50,519 nucleotides of DNA, taken from the NCBI GenBank assembly GCA_009838465.1, contig VXRN01000060.1:1-50519 (forward strand). The letters run 5' to 3'. A program made the translations under genes and the position numbers. The DNA is from Dehalococcoidia bacterium (GTDB taxonomy: Bacteria; Chloroflexota; Dehalococcoidia; Lucifugimonadales; UBA1123). Below the pieces are notes generated by a model that was given only the letters and a program-made list of their open reading frames with translations, was not told the origin of the DNA and did no database searches. Positions within the stretch are counted from its first letter, which is position 1. Every line of letters begins with the position of its first letter. Positions 1 through 8,430 of this stretch are shown here, in pieces.

Positions 1-127
1 GGGCCAGGGTCGTCGTAGGCGGTACGGGGGTGGGTTCGGGATCGGGGCCTCCACAGGCGAGAACAGTCGCAATCAGCACAGAAACGAGGACGAGAGGGGC
101 TATGAGCCGATTTGATATGTTGTTCAA
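1..127 (-). CDS. Lipoprotein, N-terminus only (runs off the window)
   Basis: The first 42 codons of a gene that continues beyond the left edge. The reading frame starts with TTG at 127 after a GGGAG ribosome site. It encodes a short basic head (NNISNRL), a hydrophobic stretch and a lipobox ending VLAC at about residue 25, followed by GGPDPEPTPVPP, a Pro/Thr-rich linker typical of lipoproteins in Chloroflexota. The product is therefore expected to be exported, lipid-anchored on the Cys and surface exposed. Such linkers often precede substrate-binding domains, but the domain itself lies outside the window, so no function is assigned. It lies downstream of comEC on the same strand, separated by about 100 bases that carry its own -10. 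Confidence 0.7.
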   Translation of the reverse strand, partial: MNNISNRLIAPLVLVSVLIATVLACGGPDPEPTPVPPTTTLA

Positions 128-166
128 CGTTTCTCCCGTGGAGCGTATATTGCCTTGCTAAGATAC

Positions 167-172
167 ATTATA
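167..172 (-). promoter_or_regulatory. -10 element for the lipoprotein gene
   Basis: On the minus strand a perfect TATAAT (preceded by GGG) lies about 40 bases upstream of the TTG start at 127. No good -35 is visible at 16-18 bases. It implies the lipoprotein is transcribed separately from comEC. Confidence 0.45.
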
Positions 173-224
173 CCCAAGCCTGAAATCGGCGGATATGGCA
201 ATCGCGCTCGGACCAGGGCTTATC

Positions 225-2657
225 TTACCTCTCTGTCTTTACGCTCAGCGTACTTCCATCGGTCTCGAATGTTATCGTCCCTCTCTCGAAAGTCTTGAAT
301 ATTCGAGACGGGGGCATCAACCCTTCGAGCCATTCGACGACTTCCGGGTCGGGGTGTCCGAACCTGTTGTCCTGACCCGCTGAGATTACGGCTGCGCGGG
401 GTGAGACGGCGCCGAGAAAGGGAGCGCTCGATGATGTATCGCTACCGTGATGGGCAACCTTCAGCACGTCGCTGTCCAGAACGTGCCCGGATCCGAGAAG
501 CCACCGCTCGCCGTCCCTGAACACATCGCCTGTCAGCAGGAAACTGGCGTTTCCATAGACCACGCGGATGACTACGGAGGCGTCGTTTGCGTTGACGGTG
601 GCATCGGGCGGACCGAGTACATGAACCTCCACTCCGCCAGGGAAGGAGAGGCGCGTTCCGGGGCGCGGCTCCAGAAACTGCGCGCTCTCCGATTCAGCGA
701 GCCTGGACCACGCCATGTAGTCCGCGCTCTCGTATTCGCTGCGGGACTCCAGGATGTGCTCGACATCGTAGCGGCGCAGAATCTCGCTCAGGCCGGATAC
801 GTGGTCGCTGTGCGGGTGACTGAGAACTACCAGCGACAGCGTTCGCTTCCAGAAGGGCATCTGGGCATCCAGGATCTGAACGGCGCGTTCGGGGTCCGGG
901 CCTCCGTCCACTACAATCGTTCGACCCGAGGGTGTAGTTATGATAGTCATGTCGCCCTGTCCGACATCCGCGAATACCACCTTGAGCATTCCTTCAGGCC
1001 GACTCAGCGCCACTGTCCACACAACTACCGCTATCACAAGCGCCAGGACCGGGATCTGCCATGGAACTGACATATTCCAGCTCGCCGATGAGAGGCGTAG
1101 CCGGGGACGTCGCCATCTTATTGGGCTGTAGAGGAGGACGACTATTCCCGTCACTACTGAATAGTAAACCCAGACAAATCCGCGCGCCAACTCGCCCGTT
1201 TCTACCGACGCCATTGGCAGCCCGGAGAACAGAGATGAAATTCCGGTGATATAGCCGGACAAAATCCAGGCAATCCATCCGAAGGGGAGTGCAGCAGTCT
1301 CTGATACCATTCCGACAAGTGAGGTCGCACCGTGCGCGACAAGAGCGAGTGGAAGCGCGGGCATACTCAACAGCGTGGCGGGCAGCCCTACAAGGGATAC
1401 GCGCTCGAAGTAGAACATCACCAGGGGAGCCGTAGCCAGCGTCGCGGCAACAGTAACTCCGACCGCGCCTGCAAGACCGCGCAGTGAGGTCGCCCGCCAG
1501 TCCTCGCGCTCAGGACCGAGTCCGACCCACTCCGCAATCCTGTCCGACAGTATTTCGTAGTAGATCGCGATTCCCATCATCGCGGCGAAACTGAGCTGGA
1601 AGGAGACTCTCGCCAGAACTCGGGGCTCGAACGCCGCCATGAGCGAGGCAGCGAGCGCAAGAGCCGGAATAAGGCTTCGCGGCCTTCCGACAGCGATTGC
1701 CACTATGTACACCGTTCCCATTACCGCCGCGCGTATGGCTGAGTCGGAAGCGCCCGATATGAGCGCGTACATCCAGATAGCCAGCAGCGGGAGTACCAGG
1801 TAGATATGTCGCCTTCTTCCTATCAGGAACTCGCTGGCCGATATGCTGAGAGCAAGAAGTATGCCCACGTGCAGCCCGGAGATGGCGAGAAGGTGAGCGG
1901 TCCCAGCTCGACGGAAGTCTTCGTTCAGTGAGTCGGGCAGGGTGTCGCGGATGCCGAGCAGAATAGCCTGGCCGAAGGACGCCTGTGGTTCGGGTATGAC
2001 GGTGGACATGGCTCGGGCCATGTCGCGGCGTAGGGAGTAGAGCCACCGGTAGAAGGGAGTGCCACCGTCCTCGCCGATCAACTCGGCGTCCGGGAAGCGC
2101 ATCACCGTGCCTATGCCCTGGCTTTCCAAGTAGGCGGGGAAGTCGAAGGCGCCGAAATGTCCCGGAGCCTGGAGGACGCCGGTGAGCTCGAGCCTGTCTC
2201 CGTACCTGATGAAAGGGGCGTCCCTGGAACCGGCAAGCGCGGTTGGGACTCGCGCCGTTACCCTCACATCGCCCGATACCTCGTGCCATCGGGAGTCGTT
2301 GTCCGGTCTCAGGAGTTCAGTGGACAGCCGAAATGTCAGAATGGTGTCCGAGCCGGCTGGGTCGTCGGACACCACGCCCCGGAGTTCAAGCCTGGGCAAA
2401 TCGTGGTAGGGGCTGAGTTCGGCGCCGGGCGGCTCTACCCAACCGGCTCGCAGGAGGCCGAGAAGCAGGGCCGTCAATGCGAGCGCGGGCAGCGCCGACC
2501 TGCGAATCAAGAAGGACAGCGCCGCCAGAAAGAGAGACGCGGCCAGAAAGAGGGCCAGCGCGCCGAACGGAATATCCCATCGCTCGCCCAGCACCAGGCC
2601 GACCACGAATGGCACGGCCAGAGTCGGAAGAAGGGCGGCCTTCTCTGACGCGCTCAT
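225..2657 (-). CDS. comEC: ComEC/Rec2 family DNA-uptake channel with metallo-beta-lactamase domain
   Basis: An 810-residue inner-membrane protein, full length for ComEC/Rec2, the channel that passes single-stranded DNA into the cytoplasm during natural transformation. Order: N-terminal membrane hairpins and a DUF4131-like region (about 1-200), the multi-helix Competence domain (about 220-500) with the family motif GTAHLLAISGLHVG, and a C-terminal metallo-beta-lactamase fold starting near 557 (FADVGQGD). That fold keeps HPHSDH at 614-619 and an AHHGSD motif near 735, the metal ligands thought to let it degrade the non-transported strand. It starts 13 bases after the P450 stop, so the two may be co-transcribed. 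No comEA or pilus gene is nearby, so competence cannot be inferred from this window alone. Confidence 0.93.
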   Translation of the reverse strand: MSASEKAALLPTLAVPFVVGLVLGERWDIPFGALALFLAASLFLAALSFLIRRSALPALALTALLLGLLRAGWVEPPGAELSPYHDLPRLELRGVVSDDPAGSDTILTFRLSTELLRPDNDSRWHEVSGDVRVTARVPTALAGSRDAPFIRYGDRLELTGVLQAPGHFGAFDFPAYLESQGIGTVMRFPDAELIGEDGGTPFYRWLYSLRRDMARAMSTVIPEPQASFGQAILLGIRDTLPDSLNEDFRRAGTAHLLAISGLHVGILLALSISASEFLIGRRRHIYLVLPLLAIWMYALISGASDSAIRAAVMGTVYIVAIAVGRPRSLIPALALAASLMAAFEPRVLARVSFQLSFAAMMGIAIYYEILSDRIAEWVGLGPEREDWRATSLRGLAGAVGVTVAATLATAPLVMFYFERVSLVGLPATLLSMPALPLALVAHGATSLVGMVSETAALPFGWIAWILSGYITGISSLFSGLPMASVETGELARGFVWVYYSVVTGIVVLLYSPIRWRRPRLRLSSASWNMSVPWQIPVLALVIAVVVWTVALSRPEGMLKVVFADVGQGDMTIITTPSGRTIVVDGGPDPERAVQILDAQMPFWKRTLSLVVLSHPHSDHVSGLSEILRRYDVEHILESRSEYESADYMAWSRLAESESAQFLEPRPGTRLSFPGGVEVHVLGPPDATVNANDASVVIRVVYGNASFLLTGDVFRDGERWLLGSGHVLDSDVLKVAHHGSDTSSSAPFLGAVSPRAAVISAGQDNRFGHPDPEVVEWLEGLMPPSRIFKTFERGTITFETDGSTLSVKTER

Positions 2658-2670
2658 GCGAGACGCGGCT

Positions 2671-3903
2671 CTATTCGACCTCTACCCAGAGTTCTTCCAC
2701 GCCCCTGAGGACAATCTGCTCCCTGAACTCAGGCTCTGACACAAGGTTTATGGAGGAGAAGCGGTCGAGCAGCCCTGAGAATGCCACGCGCCCTTCCAGC
2801 ATAGCCAGCGGCGATCCGAGGCAGTAGTGTATGCCGCGCCCGAAAGACAGGTGGCTCTTCTCCCTGCGTCCGATGTCCAGCTTATCGGGGTTGGCGAAGA
2901 CCTCCGGGTCTCGGTTGGCCGCGCCAATAGCGTTGATTACCCTCTGTCCGGCGCGGATGCGGTGGCCCCTGATCTCCACGTCCTCGTAAACCATTCGCTG
3001 GTCCATCTGAACGGGGCTGTCGTATCTCAGCATTTCATCAAGGGCAGAATCGAGCATATCCGGGTTGTCCCTGAGTCTCTGAAGCTGGTCCGGATGCTTG
3101 AGAAGTGCCAGCATACCATTGCCGATGAAGTTCCGCGTGGTCTCGTTGCCCGCCACCAGCAGCAGTGTGAGGGTGGAAAGAAGCTCACCACGGCTGAGCC
3201 TGTCTCCCTCCGCCTCAACATTCAGCAGCGCGGTTATCATATCGTCCTGCGGCTCCTTAAGTCGCCGCTCGATTATGTCCTCGAAATAGTCCAGTAATTC
3301 CTGGAATGACTCTTCCATCCGGCGCGTCTGCTCGTCGTCCAGCGTCGGCTCGACAGTGAGCGCGATGTCGTTGGACCAGTCCCTGAACCTGTCCACGTCC
3401 TGCGCCGGAACGCCGAGCATTTCGGCTATGACCGTTACGGGCAGGGGGAAGGCGAAATCGCTAATCAGGTCAAACCTGTCCTTACCCTCGATGTCGTCGA
3501 GAAGTTCGGTGACGAGGCGTTGTATCTTGGGTTCGAGTTCCGCGACCGACCTGGGCGTGAATGCCCTGGAGACGAGCGACCTGAGCCGCGTGTGGTCGGG
3601 CGGGTCGTGGAAGAGCATACTTCTGTACTCCCTGTCATCGTCGTCGTGATTCGAGAATCGCCTGTGATCTCGCAGCACCATGTCCACGTCCTCGTAGCGC
3701 GTCAACACCCAGGCGTTTATCAGGCGCATCCTATGGATAGGGTCCTTGGAGCGCAGCTCGGCGTATATGTCGTATGGGTTGTTCCTTGCACTGTCCGAAA
3801 CTGGGTTATAGGCGACCCCGGACTCCATCCGCTCCCACGTCGTGAGGACGCTTATCACAGCGGGCCTGAGAGCGTTCTTTACAACTCTGGATACGGTGAC
3901 CAT
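2671..3903 (-). CDS. Cytochrome P450
   Basis: A 410-residue soluble bacterial class I P450, normal length for the family. Visible motifs: I-helix oxygen-activation AGNETT at 251-256, the K-helix ExxR (EMLR) at 290-293, and the heme-thiolate loop FGRGIHYCLG with the axial Cys at 361. It should hydroxylate or otherwise mono-oxygenate a small organic substrate using electrons from a ferredoxin and reductase. Neither partner gene is next to it, and the substrate cannot be told. The ATG at 3903 follows a GGGAG ribosome site. It lies downstream of the ThDP enzyme on the same strand, with a hairpin between them, and directly upstream of comEC. Confidence 0.93.
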   Translation of the reverse strand: MVTVSRVVKNALRPAVISVLTTWERMESGVAYNPVSDSARNNPYDIYAELRSKDPIHRMRLINAWVLTRYEDVDMVLRDHRRFSNHDDDDREYRSMLFHDPPDHTRLRSLVSRAFTPRSVAELEPKIQRLVTELLDDIEGKDRFDLISDFAFPLPVTVIAEMLGVPAQDVDRFRDWSNDIALTVEPTLDDEQTRRMEESFQELLDYFEDIIERRLKEPQDDMITALLNVEAEGDRLSRGELLSTLTLLLVAGNETTRNFIGNGMLALLKHPDQLQRLRDNPDMLDSALDEMLRYDSPVQMDQRMVYEDVEIRGHRIRAGQRVINAIGAANRDPEVFANPDKLDIGRREKSHLSFGRGIHYCLGSPLAMLEGRVAFSGLLDRFSSINLVSEPEFREQIVLRGVEELWVEVE

Positions 3904-3926
3904 GAGGTTCTCCCTGTTGCATAATA

Positions 3927-3949
3927 GGGCGGCCCGACTCAGGCCGCCC
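3927..3949 (-). terminator. Hairpin between the ThDP enzyme and P450 genes
   Basis: Perfect 8-bp arms GGGCGGCC/GGCCGCCC around a 7-base loop, lying after the ThDP-enzyme stop and before the P450 ribosome site. It lacks a clear T-tract, so it may terminate weakly or stabilise the upstream mRNA end. Confidence 0.5.
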
Positions 3950-3987
3950 CATTTCGTTCAGACAGAATTACGTCGGACGCGACGGGA

Positions 3988-5622
3988 TTAGAAGCGAGAC
4001 TTCTTTGCCTCGAAGTTGGAATGCACGTCAATTATGACGGTGCGGCCATCTTCGTTGTGACGCTGGGCGTCAATCAGCGCCTGCTTCATTTCGGCCGGAT
4101 CGGTGACCGTAATGCCAACGCCGCCGAATGCGTCCGCTATGCCCGCATAGTCGCCCGTCATACGGGTGAAGCCGTACTGCTCATTCGCTACCGGGTATCC
4201 GCCGGGGTATGTCGCCATGCCGCCGTTGTTCAGGACGACTGTGGTGATCGGTGCGCCCGAGCGCTGAGCAGTCTCGGTGTCGAGGCCGGACATTCCGAAC
4301 GCGCCATCGCCCATCAGGTTCAGGCAGAACTTGTCCGGGCTGGCGAGCTTGGAGCCTATCATCAGAGGGATACCGAAGCCGAGGTGCGTCGTCTTGCCCC
4401 ATCCGACGTAGCCGTGCGGCGTGGTGGACTCGTAGAACGGGATGATCGAGTCGCGCGGCGCGCCCGCATCGTGGGTAACGACCGACCTGGACTTGTCGAG
4501 AGTGGTATTGATCTCGTGTATGACGCGGTAGGTGTTGATGGGTACCTCGTCGGACTGGAGAAGAGGCGTCCACTCTTCCATCCACTTCTCACGCTCGGCG
4601 GCGATCCTGTCGCGGACGCCTGTGTTCCTGGGAGTTTCGCCTATGGCGGCCTTTACCTCGTCAATCACCATGGCCAGGGTGGCCTTGGAGTCGCCGGGCA
4701 GTCCGATGTCAACGCTTTCCTGCTTGTTGATGTCGTCAACGTTGTCAGTGTTCTGTATGAGCGTCCTGACGGTGGGAACGGGCTGTCCGTAACCGGTGCG
4801 CGTGAGACTGGAGCCAATGGCGAAGAGAGCGTCGCACTCGGTCAGCCACTTGCGGGCGGGCCATGTGGTGGCGCCGGAGCCCGCGCCGAGGGAAAGCGGA
4901 TGAGTCTCGGGGAAGGAGCTCTTGCCCTGCATCGTGGTATATACCGGTACGTCCAGGAGTTCGGCGAGTTCCCTCAACTCTTCGGTAGCGTCGCCGTACA
5001 GGACTCCACCGCCCGCCCACAGGACGGGATTGTTTGCTTCGAGCAACACCTTAACCGCATCTTTTACGTCGGAGCGGGACGGAGACATAACCGAGCGCCT
5101 GGGTGAGCGGTAACCGTCAACCACGTCATCCGGCACATCGGCTGCCATGACGTCCGCGGGCGTCTCTACCGTAACCGGGCCGCCGCTGCCGTTTCGGAGT
5201 GCGTGGAATGCTCTTCGCATTGCATTGCCGATTTCGGAAGAGGTGAAGATGGCTTCGGTCTGCTTGGATATGGGAGCGTATGCCCGCGCGGGAGAGAAGT
5301 TGGGTCTGACGCTCCATGCCGACAGCGCGCTGCCTCCCGGCAGCAAGAGGATGGGGACGTTATCTCCGAACGCCTGGGCAATTCCGCCCATCGCGTTCTC
5401 CGCGCCCGACGCACCCTGTGTTATGACCACGCCGAACTTCTGCCTGTTATTGGCCCGGCTGTAGCCGTCCGCGGCCATCACGGCTCCTCGTTCGTGTCTG
5501 AACATGACCGTGCGGATGCCTTCCATCGCCACAGCCTCGATGAGGTTGTTGGATGGATAACACGCGACCCATTCCACACCTTCGAGCTTAAGAATCTTCG
5601 CAATTGCAGAAAGTCCGTCCAC
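3988..5622 (-). CDS. Thiamine-diphosphate-dependent enzyme, acetolactate synthase large-subunit-like
   Basis: A 544-residue member of the ThDP superfamily (acetohydroxyacid synthase, benzoylformate decarboxylase and oxalyl-CoA decarboxylase relatives). The N-terminal pyrimidine domain carries the catalytic Glu in FRHERGAVMAADGY (Glu44). A central TPP_M-like domain follows, then the pyrophosphate domain with the Mg-ThDP motif MGDGAFGM (GDG near 438) ending at LNNGG about 28 residues later. It should perform a decarboxylation or carboligation of a 2-keto acid. There is no ilvN-type regulatory subunit or other branched-chain gene beside it, so a biosynthetic AHAS role is doubtful. The start is GTG at 5622, seven bases after AGGAG. 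It is divergent from the small RAM-domain gene, which could be its regulator. Confidence 0.85.
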   Translation of the reverse strand: MDGLSAIAKILKLEGVEWVACYPSNNLIEAVAMEGIRTVMFRHERGAVMAADGYSRANNRQKFGVVITQGASGAENAMGGIAQAFGDNVPILLLPGGSALSAWSVRPNFSPARAYAPISKQTEAIFTSSEIGNAMRRAFHALRNGSGGPVTVETPADVMAADVPDDVVDGYRSPRRSVMSPSRSDVKDAVKVLLEANNPVLWAGGGVLYGDATEELRELAELLDVPVYTTMQGKSSFPETHPLSLGAGSGATTWPARKWLTECDALFAIGSSLTRTGYGQPVPTVRTLIQNTDNVDDINKQESVDIGLPGDSKATLAMVIDEVKAAIGETPRNTGVRDRIAAEREKWMEEWTPLLQSDEVPINTYRVIHEINTTLDKSRSVVTHDAGAPRDSIIPFYESTTPHGYVGWGKTTHLGFGIPLMIGSKLASPDKFCLNLMGDGAFGMSGLDTETAQRSGAPITTVVLNNGGMATYPGGYPVANEQYGFTRMTGDYAGIADAFGGVGITVTDPAEMKQALIDAQRHNEDGRTVIIDVHSNFEAKKSRF

Positions 5623-5741
5623 CTGTTTCTCCTTTCATTCCGCCGCCTCCTCGGCGCGGCATGATGTTTCAGCCTTGGTAACTGCACGGCTAGGATACTC
5701 CAAAGGCTGAATGTACGGCAACCGCGAGGCGAGGCCCGGAA

Positions 5742-5770
5742 TTGACACCCTACAACGCGCGACTTAGAAT
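5742..5770 (+). promoter_or_regulatory. Promoter of the RAM-domain gene (TTGACA-17-TAGAAT)
   Basis: A consensus -35 TTGACA at 5742-5747 and -10 TAGAAT at 5765-5770 are separated by exactly 17 bases, giving a leader of about 40 bases before the ATG at 5819. On the opposite strand TTGCCG-18-TATCCT could serve the divergent ThDP enzyme, so the two promoters lie back to back. Confidence 0.65.
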
Positions 5771-5818
5771 GCAGGCACTTAATCCTGACACACATCACAC
5801 TACTGGAGACTTCAACTG

Positions 5819-6058
5819 ATGAGCACAAAAGCCTACGTACTGATAGAGACCTCGGTCGGCAAGTCCGGGGATGTGGCAACGGCGCTGGCAGTCCTGCCCG
5901 GAGTGGACACCGTTGACCCTGTTACCGGCCCATATGACATCATCGCAGTTGTGACCGCGAACGACCTTAACGCCGTGGGCCAGATCGTTACGCGCGAGAT
6001 TCATACGGTGCCCGGCATCGTGCGGACGGTAACCTGCATGGTCGTCGGCGGGCCGTAG
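5819..6058 (+). CDS. Stand-alone Lrp/AsnC-type ligand-binding (RAM) domain protein
   Basis: A 79-residue protein consisting only of the alpha-beta ligand-sensing domain found at the C-terminus of Lrp/AsnC regulators. It has the typical pattern AYVLIETSVGKSGDVATAL...VTGPYDIIAVV...VPGIVRTVTCMVV. The helix-turn-helix half is absent; there is no in-frame extension upstream because the promoter lies there. Such stand-alone RAM proteins (SraA/DM1-like) usually form ring-like oligomers that bind amino acids; some act as partners of full-length regulators. A GGAG site precedes the ATG by ten bases. Divergence from an amino-acid-type ThDP enzyme fits a sensing role, but this is inference. Confidence 0.85.
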   Translation: MSTKAYVLIETSVGKSGDVATALAVLPGVDTVDPVTGPYDIIAVVTANDLNAVGQIVTREIHTVPGIVRTVTCMVVGGP

Positions 6059-6112
6059 ATTGCGCCGCTCAAGATCGAAATTTCTCTTTCATAAAACAGA
6101 ATAGCTGCAATA

Positions 6113-6138
6113 CGGGGGCGCACGATGGTGCGCCCCCG
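6113..6138 (+). terminator. Terminator hairpin after the RAM-domain gene
   Basis: Perfect 11-bp arms (CGGGGGCGCAC and its complement) around a GATG tetraloop, followed by a moderately T-rich tail. It separates the RAM gene from the acyl-CoA dehydrogenase gene. Confidence 0.75.
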
Positions 6139-6170
6139 CTTGATTAGTTTGACACCCCAGGAGACGCAAA

Positions 6171-7295
6171 TTGGACCTCGGACTGAATGAAACCCAGCAG
6201 ATGCTGAGGACGAGTGCGCGGGAATTTCTCGAAGCGGAGTGTCCTGCGTCCTACGTGCGCGATATGGAGCGGGATGAGCGCGGGTACACTCCGCAGTTCT
6301 GGGACAAGTTGGCCGGACTCGGTTGGCTCGGACTGGTGTTCCCAGAAAGATACGGAGGCAGCGAACTTGGCTTCGTCGAGCTTGCTATTCTCCTTGAGGA
6401 GATGGGGCGCGTTCTGCTGCCAGGTCCGTACTTTTCCACCGTCCTCATGGCGGGCATGACCATAGCGGAAGCGGGCTCTGACGATCAGAAGCGGGAGTAT
6501 CTATCCGGGATTGCCAGCGGGCGACTGATCATGACCCTGGCACTGACGGAGCCAAGCGGACGCTGGGACGCGGAGGGCGTGCAGGCCATGGCGGAACCCT
6601 CGGGCGGCGGCTTTGCTTTGAACGGGGTCAAACTGTACGTGCCGAACGCGAACGTGTCCGACCATGTCATCGTAGCGGCGAGGACCGGGCAGGAAGAGTC
6701 GGACGTAAGCCTGTTCGTCGTGCCCTCCAACACGGACGGGTTGACCATTACCGCTCTACAGACCATAGCCTCGGACAAGCAGTCCGAGATCGCGTTGGAC
6801 AACGTCTATGTGCCCGGTTCCGCGCTTCTGGGAGAGTTGAGCGGGGGATGGAGCGTCATCGAGAAGGCGCTGGCTTGGGGAGCGGTCGGCAAGTGCGCCG
6901 AAATGCTTGGCGGAGCGCAGCAGACGCTCGACATGACCGTCGCATACGCAAAGCAGCGCATACAGTTCGGACGGTCCATCGGCTCCTTCCAGGCTATCCA
7001 GCACCATGTCGCGGACATGGCGGCTGACGTGGAAGGATGCAGGTACATCACCTACCAGGCGGCGTGGGCGCTCGCGGAGGGACTCCCCGCGGAGCGCGAG
7101 GTAGCGATGGCCAAAGCCTGGGTATCCGACGCATATCATAGAGTATGTATGACGGCGCACCAGTGCCATGGAGCCATTGGGTTTACCAAGGAACACGACC
7201 TGCAACTGTACTCACGACGAGCGAAGGTAGGTGAGCTCATGTTCGGCGACTCGGAGCATCACATGGAGAGGGTGGCGGCGGCGGTAGGGCTGTGA
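6171..7295 (+). CDS. Acyl-CoA dehydrogenase family flavoprotein
   Basis: A 374-residue protein with the three-part acyl-CoA dehydrogenase layout: an N-terminal helical domain (about 5-115), a beta-barrel with the FAD/substrate motif LALTEPSGR (near 120-128), and a C-terminal four-helix domain with YAKQRIQFGRSIGSFQAIQHHVADM and the late motif QCHGAIGFTKEHDLQLYSRRAK. It should oxidise an acyl-CoA at C2-C3, passing electrons to ETF. The motif at the end resembles the FadE-like subunits used for branched or ring-derived acyl-CoAs in actinobacteria rather than short-chain enzymes; the exact catalytic base cannot be fixed by eye. The start is TTG at 6171, supported by AGGAG nine bases upstream. No thiolase or hydratase is nearby. 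Confidence 0.9.
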   Translation: MDLGLNETQQMLRTSAREFLEAECPASYVRDMERDERGYTPQFWDKLAGLGWLGLVFPERYGGSELGFVELAILLEEMGRVLLPGPYFSTVLMAGMTIAEAGSDDQKREYLSGIASGRLIMTLALTEPSGRWDAEGVQAMAEPSGGGFALNGVKLYVPNANVSDHVIVAARTGQEESDVSLFVVPSNTDGLTITALQTIASDKQSEIALDNVYVPGSALLGELSGGWSVIEKALAWGAVGKCAEMLGGAQQTLDMTVAYAKQRIQFGRSIGSFQAIQHHVADMAADVEGCRYITYQAAWALAEGLPAEREVAMAKAWVSDAYHRVCMTAHQCHGAIGFTKEHDLQLYSRRAKVGELMFGDSEHHMERVAAAVGL

Positions 7296-7327
7296 TCGGG
7301 CTTGCTGAGATCGAAGGAGGGTATAAC

Positions 7328-7804
7328 ATGGTGATAACCAGGGCCAGAGCGGACATAGAGGTCCGGGGGGCGGATGGAAACATCGCCCTTCTGGTCGAGA
7401 TCAAAGGAATGAAAGATCAGGACGACGAATGGCTGGCCGAATACAGGCGCAACCTGGCTGAGATAATTCTTGTCGCGCCGACAGCGTACTTCATGATAGT
7501 CATGGCCGACTATATGTATCTGTGGAAGCGAGGCAATTCCCCAGACCTGGATCCGCCGGACTACAGAGCGCCAACCGCGCCGCTTCTCAGCGATTATGCA
7601 TATGCGACCGACGCCGAGAGCCTCCAGTCATATACTGACAGTCTGATTGCAGGTATAGTTTGCTTCTGGCTGAACACTCTGGTTCTGCCCAACATGCTTC
7701 GGAAAGAAAAACTGCCTGAATTAGAGTGGGTGTTCGAGTCAGGCTTGTATGATCGAATCAGGTTTGGTTCGGTACATCGAATCGAGGATCCCCGGTGGCG
7801 ATAG
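7328..7804 (+). CDS. Hypothetical protein with possible PD-(D/E)XK nuclease-like core
   Basis: A 158-residue protein. I chose ATG 7328 because a very strong AAGGAGG sits seven bases upstream; an earlier in-frame GTG at 7292 overlaps the dehydrogenase stop and has no such site. Near the N-terminus the pattern RADIEVRG (Asp9), a hydrophobic strand and LLVEIKG (Glu24-x-Lys26) matches the D...ExK arrangement of the PD-(D/E)XK fold. The rest is helical with several Trp and Tyr residues (MADYMYLWKRG; FWLNTLVLPNM). It overlaps the next gene by ten bases, so the pair is almost certainly translated together. Function is not known; an RNA- or DNA-cutting effector or a nuclease-fold partner is a guess. 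Confidence 0.6.
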   Translation: MVITRARADIEVRGADGNIALLVEIKGMKDQDDEWLAEYRRNLAEIILVAPTAYFMIVMADYMYLWKRGNSPDLDPPDYRAPTAPLLSDYAYATDAESLQSYTDSLIAGIVCFWLNTLVLPNMLRKEKLPELEWVFESGLYDRIRFGSVHRIEDPRWR

Positions 7805-8406
7805 TATATGTGGAGACCAATTTCATACTGGAAATGGGTTATCGGCAAGCGGAGAACGAGTTCTGCGAAAGAATAGCCGAACTCGCGGAGAACGGGCTGA
7901 TCGCGCTTGTCATGCCTTCGTTCAGCATCGGCGAGTCCTATGAGACTTCGCATAGACGCGAGAAGGAGCGCGATTCGTTTGTGAACGACCTTCAGGCCAG
8001 ACAAGCTCAACTCAACTATTCCTCCGAGATCGGCAGGCTGGAAATTCACATCAAGACCGTGACTGACATTCTCAGAGGATCCGTAGTGACTGACTTCAAC
8101 AGGCTGAATCTGGTCTTGGCACGACTCGCCTACATAGCCGAGTTCATATCGCTCAATCCATCATCCCTGATTCTGGCGCAGGAATACCAGACATCTCTCA
8201 GGATGGAGCCTCAAGACTCCCTGATTCTCAGTTCGGTTATGTCCCATCTGTCGGAAACCAATCCTAGTGAATGTTGCTTTCTCAATAAGAACGTCAAGGA
8301 CTTTGGGCAACCTCGCGTCAGGAACGAACTGCGTGAGCGCAACTGTCGGATAATTTACAGCTTCGAACAAGGTCTGAACTATATTTCCTCGACGCTCGGT
8401 TCCTGA
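7795..8406 (+). CDS. PIN-like domain protein
   Basis: A 203-residue protein starting with GTG at 7795 inside the end of the preceding gene. The first strand VYVETNFILEM resembles the PIN-domain start (an acidic residue, then T/S-N), with Glu7 in the place of the usual Asp. Further acidic positions in PIN-like order are Glu47 (FSIGESYE), Asp141 (EPQDSLILSSV) and Asp169 (CFLNKNVKDF, the usual place of the last metal-binding Asp). The middle (50-120) is a long helical insert. PIN proteins are metal-dependent RNases, often toxins, but here the partner is not a typical VapB antitoxin. The coupling to the PD-(D/E)XK-like gene upstream suggests a two-component unit. Identification rests on motif reading only. 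Confidence 0.6.
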   Translation: MAIVYVETNFILEMGYRQAENEFCERIAELAENGLIALVMPSFSIGESYETSHRREKERDSFVNDLQARQAQLNYSSEIGRLEIHIKTVTDILRGSVVTDFNRLNLVLARLAYIAEFISLNPSSLILAQEYQTSLRMEPQDSLILSSVMSHLSETNPSECCFLNKNVKDFGQPRVRNELRERNCRIIYSFEQGLNYISSTLGS

Positions 8407-8430
8407 GACGAGCGTACAAAACGACAGCCG

